From positions 134,211-198,210 of the forward strand of contig DHXR01000046.1 of assembly GCA_002413785.1 (NCBI GenBank): 64,000 nt of DNA, in the 5' to 3' direction. Both the position numbers and the translations under genes were made by a program. This document shows, piece by piece, positions 8,172-16,921 of this stretch. Positions within the stretch are counted from its first letter, which is position 1, and the number at the start of each line of letters is the position of its first letter. This DNA comes from Mucilaginibacter sp. UBA5151 (GTDB lineage Bacteria > Bacteroidota > Bacteroidia > Sphingobacteriales > Sphingobacteriaceae). Below the pieces are notes generated by a model. It made no database searches. It was not told where the DNA came from and was given only the letters and a program-made list of their open reading frames with translations.

Positions 8172-10771
8172 ACTACTTCATCAAATATTTTAAAATGCGC
8201 TTTGCCACAGTCGATTTTCATTTTTTCGCTTCCTCTTAATTCCTGTCCGGCACTTTTGGTTTCAGCAACAAAATATATTTTCTTTTCGTCCTTAAATACT
8301 ATTGCCCAATCAGGGTTGTACTTTCCAATCGGGGTATCAATTTTAAACCAGAAAGGCAATTTGAAATAAAACTCAATATTCTCGCTGCTTTCGCAATCTT
8401 TTGCAAAATCGCTTTCTACGTTCGAATCGAGGGGGATATAATTTTCATAAATAGTTTTATCAGGCGCGTGCACAGTATGGGTGAACTTATCCAAATATAT
8501 TTCCAGTTCATTATCTTCAAACAACTGCATTTCATAAACCTTGCCGCCTATCTTTTCATACTTTATACCGTCTATCATTAACTCATAAAGCACCGCTTTA
8601 ACAGCATTTACGGCATTGTCCATAAACAACTGCGGATTAAGCAATAGCTCCGCTATCCGGCCCGATTTTTTTAGTATTTCTAAAATGGTGCTTCGTGTCA
8701 ATTCCGTTTTTCCCTGAATGTAAGCCAGCATATCCGGAATATCAAAGGCTAAACCATAATCATCGTTTCCGCTGTCACTTAGCAGCATACCTTCAACGCC
8801 TTTTTCAGTAATCAGCACTTTTTTCTTCGTCGATCTGATGGTTGGCTTTTTGGTTTCCGGCATCTTCTTTACCGCTTTCGCAGCAATCGTTATCAGTTCA
8901 TCTGTATTGTACTGAACACTATACCTTGTTTGGAATTTTATTTTACTCCATATTTCCAAAAACTTAGGATCAGCTTCAAAGCCTTTACGCAGGTTAACCT
9001 TTCGCTTGCTGCCTTTATCTTTTATCCGACCCGAAAAATCAACGCCGCAGTCTTCTTCTATTTCGCGCTGTAACGCCTTCGCAAAATCATCATACGATTC
9101 GTTGGCTATTACCGTAAGCTTATTGATGTTTTGATCAAATATCCTTTGCCCTTCCTGGTTAACAGGCAGCCGCAAGCCACGGCCTATTTCCTGTCTTTTT
9201 TTAATTTCTGATTTTGTTTCGTTCAGCGTACAGATCTGAAAAACATTCGGATTGTCCCAGCCTTCGCGTAATGCCGAATGACTGAAAATAAAACGAAGCG
9301 GGGTAGTCAGCTCCAGCAGTTTTTCCTTATCCTGCATAATCAGTTTATAGGTATCGTCATCTGCCTGCGTTTCGCCGCCGGTGTCTTTTGCCTTTCCTTT
9401 ATTATCAACAGAAAAATAACCGTTATGCACCTCGTTAACCGGGTAGGGGATTAAACCGCTGAAAGCCGGTTTTGCTGACTCATGATTGTATATTTCTTCA
9501 AACCATTGCCCAAACTTCCCCTTCAGTTGGCTACCGTTGGCATCGTAATCCCGGTAATTTTTAACTTTATCGATAAAAAACAACGACAACACTTTGATGC
9601 CTTTATTTTTATAAGCTCTTTCCTTTTTAAAATGCTCTTCCACAGTTTTGCGGATCATAAACTTCATTACCTCATCGTTCATGCCCCCCTGGGATTCACC
9701 AATGTACAGCATTAAACCATTTGTCAGTGTGATACTTCCATCGCCAATGTCCATTCCTTCAATAATGAAACCCTCTTTATAAACCTCCCTGGAGTTACTA
9801 AGTTTATACAGATCATCTCCCGAGGTTGCAGTAACCGATTTTTTTATTACTCCATTTGTGGTATTATAATCTATTTTAATTTTCGCGGTGATTTTACTTT
9901 TGCCCTTGTTAATGCTCTCCAATTGTATAAACGCCTCATTCATGGCATTTTCACTCATTACCGAATCCACCTCAATTTGTTTTACCAACCCGAGGTCATA
10001 AGCCTTTACCGGGTTAAGCGAATACATTAAATTATAAAGATTAGTATGCGTGGCCGAATAACGAAGCGTACAGAGTGGGTTTAAATTTTCTATTGCTTTT
10101 TTTCGGATTGCAGTTTCCATGTTTTGCGGTTCATCCACAATTACTATGGGGTTACAGCTTTGAATAAATTCAATCGGTTTTTTGCCGGTAAGTTTATCAT
10201 TTGGCTTATTGATGATGTTTTCATCTTTGGCAAAAGCATCAATATTGATGACCAGCACCTGGATGGCATTGTTTGACGCGAACCCCCTTAGCCCGCTTAC
10301 CTTTTTGCTATCATATACATCGAAGTTGATGGCCGTCCTGTCATATAATGATTGAAAATGGTCGTGGGTGATCTGCAGATTTTTCAATACGCCTTCGCGG
10401 ATAGCGACAGACGGCACTACGATAACAAATTTTTTGAACCCATATAATTTATTCAGTTGGTAAATGGTGCGCAGGTAAACGTAGGTTTTACCCGTGCCTG
10501 TTTCCATCTCAACCGAAAAGTGCATCCCCTGGTATTTGGGGTGGGCGTTTTTTATTTCATTCCGTTGCTGAATAGCTTTAATGTTTTCCCAAACCTGGTC
10601 TTCATTTAAAGTTAGTTTATTGCCAAAGCCGTTTTCGGATAACAACGCCCCGGTAGCTGTAATAGAAAATTCAAAATCGCCGGTGCTTAAAGGCTGGCCC
10701 TCAAAAATATCGGTAATGGCTTTTATGGCATCCCATTGGTAATCCTGGTTACTGTCGAAGTGTAATTTCAT
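8132..10771 (-). CDS. res: type III restriction enzyme, Res helicase-endonuclease subunit
   Basis: An 879-residue SF2 translocase-nuclease. Residues 91-96 (TGTGKT) form motif I, DEPQ at 213-216 is motif II, and SATH near 240 is motif III. The RecA-2 part carries FSHSALREGWDNPNVFQICTL and the EIKKRQEIGRGLRLPV arginine motif. The C-terminal PD-(D/E)XK nuclease has NPDW (D821) and AETK (E837, K839). With Mod it would cut unmethylated invading DNA after ATP-driven communication between sites. It is the last gene of the mod operon and its ATG directly abuts the preceding stop. Full-length with all motifs intact, so probably active. Confidence 0.93.
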   Translation of the reverse strand: MKLHFDSNQDYQWDAIKAITDIFEGQPLSTGDFEFSITATGALLSENGFGNKLTLNEDQVWENIKAIQQRNEIKNAHPKYQGMHFSVEMETGTGKTYVYLRTIYQLNKLYGFKKFVIVVPSVAIREGVLKNLQITHDHFQSLYDRTAINFDVYDSKKVSGLRGFASNNAIQVLVINIDAFAKDENIINKPNDKLTGKKPIEFIQSCNPIVIVDEPQNMETAIRKKAIENLNPLCTLRYSATHTNLYNLMYSLNPVKAYDLGLVKQIEVDSVMSENAMNEAFIQLESINKGKSKITAKIKIDYNTTNGVIKKSVTATSGDDLYKLSNSREVYKEGFIIEGMDIGDGSITLTNGLMLYIGESQGGMNDEVMKFMIRKTVEEHFKKERAYKNKGIKVLSLFFIDKVKNYRDYDANGSQLKGKFGQWFEEIYNHESAKPAFSGLIPYPVNEVHNGYFSVDNKGKAKDTGGETQADDDTYKLIMQDKEKLLELTTPLRFIFSHSALREGWDNPNVFQICTLNETKSEIKKRQEIGRGLRLPVNQEGQRIFDQNINKLTVIANESYDDFAKALQREIEEDCGVDFSGRIKDKGSKRKVNLRKGFEADPKFLEIWSKIKFQTRYSVQYNTDELITIAAKAVKKMPETKKPTIRSTKKKVLITEKGVEGMLLSDSGNDDYGLAFDIPDMLAYIQGKTELTRSTILEILKKSGRIAELLLNPQLFMDNAVNAVKAVLYELMIDGIKYEKIGGKVYEMQLFEDNELEIYLDKFTHTVHAPDKTIYENYIPLDSNVESDFAKDCESSENIEFYFKLPFWFKIDTPIGKYNPDWAIVFKDEKKIYFVAETKSAGQELRGSEKMKIDCGKAHFKIFDEVVYKQVATVSQLSG

Positions 10772-11968
10772 TTACCAGTGGCTATTTATCCTGATGGTTA
10801 CTTTAAACTTGGTTACTAACGAAATATCAAACTCCGGCTCGCCATTTCCGCTTTTAACCAATTCATTAATAGCCCTCTTTATTCCATAATTAAACCTGTT
10901 AACATAGCCCAACTTTTTCATCGCTTCGGCAATCACTACATTCCTATAATCACTGGCATTGGGAAAATTCCCCGGATTTACATCGCCATATAAACCGCCA
11001 GGATTAACAATCTCTATCCTGTCACGAAATTCATAAATATAGATAGGTGAATTTGATTCATAATTTCTGTGCATTACCGCGTTCATAATCAATTCCCGTA
11101 AAGACCAATAAGGATAATTCCTTATAATTTCTTCCTGGAAAGTATGCCCCCTTACCGGCCTTTCCTTTATGATATTGTATTTTATAAAATCATCAACGGC
11201 CCTTAGCCCGGTTACATAAGCTCCCGAAAATTGCTTTTCATATTCAACATCGGTAACCATTTCGGAGCCTTCAAATTTTATATACTGAATGTAGGCGCCC
11301 GGCAGGTAAAACAAGGGGTTGACGCCAAATACCAGGATGCCTGCATTTGTTGGGCAATTTTCCCGCAAATCAAAAAAACGGAGCGCAGCCAATTGTTCTG
11401 CGGCGCTTCGCCCGTTTTGTTTTAGTGTTTCTTCATCAATAGCCAGCGGAAGATAGGTCAGCAAAAAATATTCCATGCTTAAATCTTCTATTTTTGACCC
11501 GAACGCAGGCGCCAGATCAAATGTTTTTGCGTACGAGGCACGCCGCTCAATTAAAATCCGTTCTTCATCAACAGTGGCCTTTGCTTTACGTGGCCCAATC
11601 CTTATCCAGCACCGTCCGTCGTACCGTACAGGAGGATATAATGACGGTTTTACTTCAATAACAACAACTTCGCCTTCGGGAAAAGTAAATACAGGGCTTA
11701 GGGTTAATGAAGGCTGCGGCAATACATTGCCGTTTGTTTTTACCGCCCCTACTTTTTGCAGGTCATCATCAGTCCATTTTAAACCCGCTATTTTACCGGC
11801 ATCATTTACACCCAGCAAAATATAACCGGGCGATTTGTGGTTAGGAAAATCGTTTGCCAGCGCACATACTGCCGGGCCGAGTTTATCTTCACGCACCGAA
11901 ATGGTGCGCTCAACTAAATTCGACTCCATATCGGCCAGTAATTCAATCAGTTTTTCCTTAGTTACCAT
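10772..11968 (-). CDS. Schlafen AlbA_2 / GHKL-ATPase-like DNA-binding protein inside the R-M operon
   Basis: A 398-residue protein. Residues 12-135 match the Schlafen AlbA_2 fold (ESNLVERTISVREDKLGPAV, YILLGVNDAGKIAGL, PVRYDGRCWIRIG). The C-terminal half has the ATP-binding-protein pattern that often follows AlbA_2: ELIMNAVMHRNYE, a histidine-kinase-type N-box, then IEIVNPGGLYGDV and LGYVNRFNYGIKRA. It lies between mod and res with gaps of 5 and 0 bases, so it is co-translated with them. Its role in a type III system is unknown; it may be a regulator or an added defence effector. It is not a standard specificity subunit. Confidence 0.85.
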   Translation of the reverse strand: MVTKEKLIELLADMESNLVERTISVREDKLGPAVCALANDFPNHKSPGYILLGVNDAGKIAGLKWTDDDLQKVGAVKTNGNVLPQPSLTLSPVFTFPEGEVVVIEVKPSLYPPVRYDGRCWIRIGPRKAKATVDEERILIERRASYAKTFDLAPAFGSKIEDLSMEYFLLTYLPLAIDEETLKQNGRSAAEQLAALRFFDLRENCPTNAGILVFGVNPLFYLPGAYIQYIKFEGSEMVTDVEYEKQFSGAYVTGLRAVDDFIKYNIIKERPVRGHTFQEEIIRNYPYWSLRELIMNAVMHRNYESNSPIYIYEFRDRIEIVNPGGLYGDVNPGNFPNASDYRNVVIAEAMKKLGYVNRFNYGIKRAINELVKSGNGEPEFDISLVTKFKVTIRINSHW

Positions 11969-11973
11969 CGTTT

Positions 11974-13911
11974 TTATATCGTTTTAAAATCAATACCCGC
12001 ATCGCGCATTTGCAATACGGTATTTGTTTTCAGTTGGTCGTTACCTTCAAAAAGGCTATCCAATGTAATAACTTTTTGCGGTTTGGCGGCAATAATTTCA
12101 GCAATTACAGGTTGTGTCATTTCTTCGAGGGCAATAATCAGTTCGCCGTTGCTGATGGCGTAGTATTTGTTTTTTATTTCAACCTTATCAGTTAACAGGT
12201 AACCGGCTTTTATCATCAGCTCAAATAAAATATTTTGCTCCAGGCTGCCTTCGTTAACCGGTTCGGTAAAGGCATCCAACTGCTGCACTAAATTATCTTC
12301 CGTTATTTCGTTGCCGCGCCATATTTTAAAGTTGGATGTCGATAATTTAAATACCTTAAAGCCTAAATCAGTATTGGCCGTATCAAATAAACCGGGTTTT
12401 TCTTCTTTATCTTTTTCGATATTCTGAATTACCTTTTTGATGCGCTCTTTTGTAATATCTGAAATGGTCTTATATCCATCCTTATACGCTTCAGTATTTT
12501 CGCCAATTAATTCAGGTAATTGAACTACAATAAATCTTCTGTTCAATTTATCTTCCTTGTTGAGTTCTAAAACCGAATGTGCTATGGTTCCGGAACCACC
12601 AAAAAAATCCAATATTATCTCATCCTCTGTTTCAGAAAGGCCGATGATTTTTTTTTCTAAAAAAACAGGTTTTGGAAAATCAAAATATCCCTTACCATTA
12701 AATAATTCCTTTAGCTCTATGGTTCCGTTTTGGTAGTTCACATCTTTTTCATTCCATATTGTTTTTGTTTTTGTCTTTTTTTCCTCACCATTATTGTCTT
12801 CTAAGTAATCCTTTTGATAAATATCCCATATAAACGATTCATTTCTTTTGACCTGCTTTCCCGTCAATAAATGTTCATTCCCTTTAATTTTTGTTTTACT
12901 CCACCTCCATGACCCGTCTTCGTTCGTTGTAGGCTTGATAGGGAAAATTTCTATTGAATGAGAATCATTTTTATCTAATGAAATATATCCACTTCCAGGG
13001 TTAACATAAATAGGGAAAAATAAACTTGGTCTTTGCTCTTTTCGCCATGCCCCACCTCTCTGTCTTAGTCCTAGAAGTCGATATTTTTTTCCATCACCAT
13101 CATCCAAATCATATTCTGACTTCATTCTTTCGTCGAGATTTAATCCAATAGCTTCCATTTCATCTATTTTCTTGGCAAACGCCAATAAATAATCATGTAC
13201 AATTCCCATGAATTTGTTTGACTGCGAACCCCGTGGATTACTTTGAATGATTATTTTACCTATAAAATTTTCCTCCCCAAAAATCTCATTCATTAATAAG
13301 CGCAGGTTATGCACTTCATTGTCGTCGATATGCACAAAGATCACCCCGTCATCCCGCAACAAGTTTTTGGCTAAAAACAAACGCGGGTACATCATACTTA
13401 GCCAGTTGCTGTGAAAGTGACCGCTATCCTTACTGTTTTTCCGGAACAGGCCCTCTTTCATCAAATAGCCTTCTTCATCCTTATCACCCACGCGTTTTTC
13501 GTAGTCCTTTTTATTTTCTTTAAAACTGTCGGGGTAAATAAAACTGTCGCTGCCGGTATTATACGGCGGGTCTATAATGATGCATTTTATTTTGCCGTGA
13601 TAGGCTTTTTGCAGCACTTTCAGCACTTCAAGGTTTTCGCCTTCGATAAAAACGTTTTCGGTAGTATCAAAATTGATGGATTCTTCGGGTAAGGGCTTTA
13701 AGGTTGCCGTGGTGGGTATTTGCAATGCCTTAAAGGCATCGGCTTTGCCTGCCCAGTTCAGCACATAACGTTCGTTATTAAAATTTATATCATCGCCAAA
13801 AGCCGCCTTCAGCTTTTCCCAATCCAGTTTATCTTCTGAAAAAAGCTCAGGGAAAAGCTGCTTTAACTGGTCAATTTTAGTTTGTTGTATATCCAGGGAT
13901 TCGCCGTTCAT
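11974..13911 (-). CDS. mod: type III site-specific DNA-adenine methyltransferase, Mod subunit
   Basis: A 645-residue beta-class N6-adenine methyltransferase. DPPY (about residue 114, DPPYNTGSDSF) precedes the SAM motif FFGGSGT (about residue 435), the order expected for type III Mod. The region between them holds the variable target-recognition domain (about 200-390). It methylates one strand of the recognition site and is also needed by Res for target recognition. It is the first gene of a three-gene operon. No simple-sequence phase-variation tract is visible in the coding region. The recognition sequence cannot be deduced here. Confidence 0.94.
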   Translation of the reverse strand: MNGESLDIQQTKIDQLKQLFPELFSEDKLDWEKLKAAFGDDINFNNERYVLNWAGKADAFKALQIPTTATLKPLPEESINFDTTENVFIEGENLEVLKVLQKAYHGKIKCIIIDPPYNTGSDSFIYPDSFKENKKDYEKRVGDKDEEGYLMKEGLFRKNSKDSGHFHSNWLSMMYPRLFLAKNLLRDDGVIFVHIDDNEVHNLRLLMNEIFGEENFIGKIIIQSNPRGSQSNKFMGIVHDYLLAFAKKIDEMEAIGLNLDERMKSEYDLDDGDGKKYRLLGLRQRGGAWRKEQRPSLFFPIYVNPGSGYISLDKNDSHSIEIFPIKPTTNEDGSWRWSKTKIKGNEHLLTGKQVKRNESFIWDIYQKDYLEDNNGEEKKTKTKTIWNEKDVNYQNGTIELKELFNGKGYFDFPKPVFLEKKIIGLSETEDEIILDFFGGSGTIAHSVLELNKEDKLNRRFIVVQLPELIGENTEAYKDGYKTISDITKERIKKVIQNIEKDKEEKPGLFDTANTDLGFKVFKLSTSNFKIWRGNEITEDNLVQQLDAFTEPVNEGSLEQNILFELMIKAGYLLTDKVEIKNKYYAISNGELIIALEEMTQPVIAEIIAAKPQKVITLDSLFEGNDQLKTNTVLQMRDAGIDFKTI

Positions 13912-14148
13912 AAAATTAAAGGTAAAGATATTCCTTTTTACAAACTATTATTGGAAAAGTGGGATTTTTGGCGCTGCACAGGGTTTGCAACTCCCCTCCA
14001 AATTTCGTATATTTGAGTTTCCACCGGCTTAATATATTCAAAGCCATTCCCAATAAAAACAAACACGATAATTTTGGCTCTATCACGTTTTGCGTGGGCA
14101 ATTACGATAAAATGGCTTTATGGCGAATAATGTGGGTGATTTTACCGC

Positions 14149-14290
14149 AAAGATGCAGAGAAGACACAGAGAACACTGAGTTTTTTAATTTCAAAACAGT
14201 CAGTTTTAACTATTTAACAAACTGTAAAATAAAAAAATATCCCTCTGTGAACACCGTGTATTCTCTGTTTCTCTGTGTTAAAAAAACTCT
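14149..14290. repeat. CTCTGTG-type intergenic repeat upstream of the R-M operon
   Basis: Left part ACCGCAAAGATGCAGAGAAG and right part CCGTGTATTCTCTGTTTCTC are partly complementary, with AT-rich sequence between. The same word family returns at 30041-30123. This kind of AGAGAACAC/CTCTGTG repeat is widespread in bacterial spacers. The 842-base spacer 13912-14753 has two ORF-sized frames but nothing protein-like. Confidence 0.6.
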
Positions 14291-14448
14291 ATAATTAATT
14301 CTTTTATCCATACAAACTATCATGGGAACTTTTTTTTGCCACGATGCCAAAACGCCTGTTTTTTAAACAAATTTCTTGCTTTTCTTTGAAATAATAGGTA
14401 TATTTGATTGATATACAACAGGTTGAAAAAATACACCTCTATTTTTTT

Positions 14449-14571
14449 ACGAGGAGCTAAACGCGTTTAGCTCCTCAACTCTCAAAAATTACGAGGGGCT
14501 AAACGGATTTAGCTCCTCAACCTGCAAAAATTACGAGGGGCTAAACGGATTTAGCCTCTCGTAATTTTGAA
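14449..14571. repeat. three tandem 26-bp palindromes with an exact 42-bp period
   Basis: Near-identical palindromes begin at 14451, 14493 and 14535 (form GAGGGGCTAAACGGATTTAG plus CTCCTC). They are separated by 16-base spacers that share CAAAAATTAC. Each copy can fold on itself. Only three units and near-identical spacers argue against CRISPR. The first copy differs at the centre (CGCG in place of CGGA) and the last at its right arm. Confidence 0.85.
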
Positions 14572-14753
14572 ATTTCACCCCAAAAAGCGGGTTTAGCTGC
14601 AAATTTACAAAGCAATAAGGGGATATTTAGTTAATAATAGTTTACCTTTGTTAATCAATTATAACCTTTATGTACTCCTTAACATAATTTAAAAAATTAT
14701 CCCGGGCGGATAAACCGTTAAGAAAATGTCATCCTTTTTATAAATATATTGGT

Positions 14754-15887
14754 ATGGAAACGGAATTAATGACAGCTAACAGCAGCAAAGTAATAAGCGA
14801 AATGCTCGAACGGATCAGCCGGACGTCGCCGATGACTATGGGCTACCCTGTATCAAAGGATTTTGATTACAGCGAACTTATGCCTTTCCTTCAGTATCCT
14901 TTGAATAATGTGGGTGATCCTTTTATTGCTTCAACCTACACGGTGGGTTCAAGGGAACTGGAAAAGGAAGTGGTGGCTTTTTTTTCAAAGCTGTTCAGGG
15001 CCGGGGAAGACAACTGGTGGGGGTATGTAACCAACGGCGGGTCGGAAGGGAATTTGTACGGCTTATACCTTGCAAGGGAGCTGTATCCCAAAGCCATTGT
15101 TTATTACTCGGAGGCGACCCATTACAGTGTACAGAAAAACCTGCACCTGCTGAATATGCCGAATATCGCCATCAGGTCGCAGGCCAGCGGAGAGATAGAT
15201 TATCTTGACCTTGAAAAAACAATCAGCATCAACCGCCAGGTACCTGTTATTATCCTGGCCAATATCGGCACTACCATGACCGAAGCGAGGGATGATGTCG
15301 GCAAGATGAAAGCGATTTTTAAGAGCATGGCCATCCAGCATCATTATATTCATGTGGATGGCGCGCTGTCGGGCAGTTATGCCGCATTTATTGAGCCCCG
15401 GCCGGCCTTTGATTTTGCGGATGGTGCGGATAGTATCGCCATAAGCGGGCATAAGTTTTTGGGGTCGCCAATCCCCTGCGGACTGGTGATCGCAAAAAAG
15501 AGCCACCGCGACCGGATCGCCAGGTCAATAGATTATATCGGTTCACAGGATACCACTATTTCGGGGTCCCGTAACGGGCACACGCCCTTATTTCTCTGGT
15601 ACCTGATCAATAAACTGGGTGTTGAAGGCTTAAGGAAAAGGACGCAGGACTGCCTTGATGTGGCCGATTATGCTGAAGCCGCTTTAAAGCAGGTGGAGCC
15701 CTTAGCATGGCGGAATCCATCCACGCTAACCATTAGTATCCCAAAACCAGAGGCTGCCCTGGTAAAAAAATGGCAGCTGGCTTCCGAAAATAACTGGGCA
15801 CATATTATTTGTATGCCCGGAATGCATAAAGAACAAATTGATGCATTTGTAAAGGATTTGAAAGAAAGTAAGATTCAGGGAAATTGA
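14754..15887 (+). CDS. hdc: PLP-dependent histidine decarboxylase
   Basis: A 377-residue group II amino-acid decarboxylase that fits the length of the bacterial PLP histidine decarboxylases (histidine to histamine plus CO2). Visible features: TNGGSEGN at 93-100, the PLP-stacking HVDGALSG (H200, D202) and the Schiff-base lysine in SGHKFLGSP (K234). The N-terminal GYPVSKDFDYSEL and NNVGDP are typical of this subgroup. Glutamate or aromatic amino-acid decarboxylases are the main alternatives, but their N-termini differ. It stands alone, with its own terminator. No histidine/histamine antiporter lies nearby, so an acid-resistance role cannot be claimed. Confidence 0.8.
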   Translation: METELMTANSSKVISEMLERISRTSPMTMGYPVSKDFDYSELMPFLQYPLNNVGDPFIASTYTVGSRELEKEVVAFFSKLFRAGEDNWWGYVTNGGSEGNLYGLYLARELYPKAIVYYSEATHYSVQKNLHLLNMPNIAIRSQASGEIDYLDLEKTISINRQVPVIILANIGTTMTEARDDVGKMKAIFKSMAIQHHYIHVDGALSGSYAAFIEPRPAFDFADGADSIAISGHKFLGSPIPCGLVIAKKSHRDRIARSIDYIGSQDTTISGSRNGHTPLFLWYLINKLGVEGLRKRTQDCLDVADYAEAALKQVEPLAWRNPSTLTISIPKPEAALVKKWQLASENNWAHIICMPGMHKEQIDAFVKDLKESKIQGN

Positions 15888-15907
15888 TTTATAAGAGAAA
15901 AGCAATT

Positions 15908-15951
15908 AAAAGCAGGAAGCCTCAGTTTTTTGCTGAAGCTTCCTGCTTTTT
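15908..15951 (+). terminator. rho-independent terminator of hdc
   Basis: AAAGCAGGAAGC pairs with GCTTCCTGCTTT around a CTCAG/CTGA inner stem, followed by a T run. It begins 20 bases after the hdc stop codon. Confidence 0.85.
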
Positions 15952-16078
15952 GAGTGAGTACTTTACCAGCCGTATTCTTTTCCATTTATCAGTTTTCAGG
16001 GGCCGGTTTGTTTTTTTTGTTGGGATGGCGCGTAGTCCTTCGTTCAGCTTTTAATTAATGTAAATTGAACCTTTTTAC

Positions 16079-16086
16079 TATTTTTG
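16079..16086 (+). promoter_or_regulatory. -7 promoter element for frr
   Basis: TATTTTTG matches TAnnTTTG and ends 18 bases before the frr ATG at 16105. It overlaps the TTG at 16084 that would otherwise extend the reading frame, so that upstream start is unlikely. Confidence 0.5.
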
Positions 16087-16104
16087 TCAAAAATCATTGA
16101 AACA

Positions 16105-16668
16105 ATGAGCGAACTCATTAAAAAACAAGTTACTGAAGCAAAGGCGCACATGGACAAAGCCATTGACCATTGCGATGGCGAATTAAATAAGATCCGCGCA
16201 GGGAAGGCCAGCCCATCCATGCTGGATGATATAGTGGTTGATTACTATGGCAGCCCTACCCCGCTAAATCAGGTGGGCAGTGTAAACACCCCCGATGCCC
16301 GTACAATTGTGGTACAGCCCTGGGAAAAATCATTACTTAGCGCTATTGAAAAGGCTATTATGGAGGCAAACCTGGGCGTTAACCCGCAAAACGACGGGGT
16401 GATTATCCGCATTAATGTACCGCCATTGACCGAAGAGCGCCGCCGCGACCTGGTAAAAAAAGCGAAAGCAGAAGCCGAAACAGGTAAAATCGCCATCCGC
16501 AATATCCGCAAGGAAGCCAATGAAAAGATAAGGAAACTGAAAGTTGATGGTGTTTCAGAAGATGAAATGAAAACCGGCGAAGCCGAGATACAGAAATTAA
16601 CGGATGCTTATATCATCAAGGTTGACCATCTTTCGGAAGCCAAGGAAAAAGATATTATGACAGTTTAG
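16105..16668 (+). CDS. frr: ribosome recycling factor
   Basis: A 187-residue cytoplasmic factor that, with EF-G, splits post-termination ribosomes. The whole protein fits RRF: an N-terminal helix with SELIKKQVTEAKAHMDKAI, then LNKIRAGKASPSMLDDIVVDYYGSPTPL (hinge and beta domain), TIVVQPWEKSLL, NPQNDGVIIRINVPPLTEERR and the long C-terminal helices. Start at 16105 gives the usual 185-187 residues. In many Bacteroidota pyrH precedes frr, but here frr is not next to it. Confidence 0.97.
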   Translation: MSELIKKQVTEAKAHMDKAIDHCDGELNKIRAGKASPSMLDDIVVDYYGSPTPLNQVGSVNTPDARTIVVQPWEKSLLSAIEKAIMEANLGVNPQNDGVIIRINVPPLTEERRRDLVKKAKAEAETGKIAIRNIRKEANEKIRKLKVDGVSEDEMKTGEAEIQKLTDAYIIKVDHLSEAKEKDIMTV

Positions 16669-16835
16669 CCTCACCCTGCCCTCTCTCCGAAGGAGTCCGG
16701 AGTCCTTCGGACCAAAGGAGAGGGTTCTCTGAGACTCTTAAAGTCCTCTCCTTTGGAGAGGATTATTTATGCAATGGTTTGTTTTCAAAAGGCATAAATG
16801 AGGGCTCTGCCGTTTAGGTGAGGCGATGAACGCTA
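16669..16835. repeat. CCTCACC/CCTCTCC composite repeat downstream of frr
   Basis: The stretch opens with GCCTCACC directly after the frr stop and closes with GGTGAGGC (16818-16825). It contains a GTCCGGAGTCCTTCGGAC hairpin and CCTCTCCTTTGGAGAGG (16745-16761). A related fragment occurs at 31846-31907. It acts as a long nested inverted repeat. Confidence 0.7.
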
Positions 16836-16854
16836 AAATACTCCAAATGTCAAA

Positions 16855-16898
16855 TTAAGGGGAACTGCTGTATTAGCCGTTCCCCTTAATTTATTTTT
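16855..16898 (+). terminator. terminator overlapping a -7 promoter element
   Basis: TTAAGGGGAAC pairs with GTTCCCCTTAA across a 12-base loop, followed by TTTATTTTT. The T-rich tail also contains TATTTTTG (16892-16899), a -7 match for the ABC exporter gene, so the end of one transcript and the start of the next coincide. Confidence 0.75.
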
Positions 16899-16921
16899 GT
16901 TTAAAAACATTATTATTCAGC

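Noticed and set aside
13916..14294. Two ORFs upstream of mod (61 and 111 codons)
   Set aside because: Both overlap the spacer repeat or show no domain, no promoter and poor protein-like composition.
8132..14294. Prophage or integrative element carrying the R-M operon
   Set aside because: No integrase, att-like direct repeats, tRNA or phage genes were seen at the edges.
14449..14571. CRISPR array
   Set aside because: Repeats are perfect palindromes, only three units, and the spacers are nearly identical; no cas genes are near.
16084..16104. Upstream TTG start for frr
   Set aside because: It lies inside the -7 box, so the mRNA would begin after it; known frr proteins start at the next ATG.
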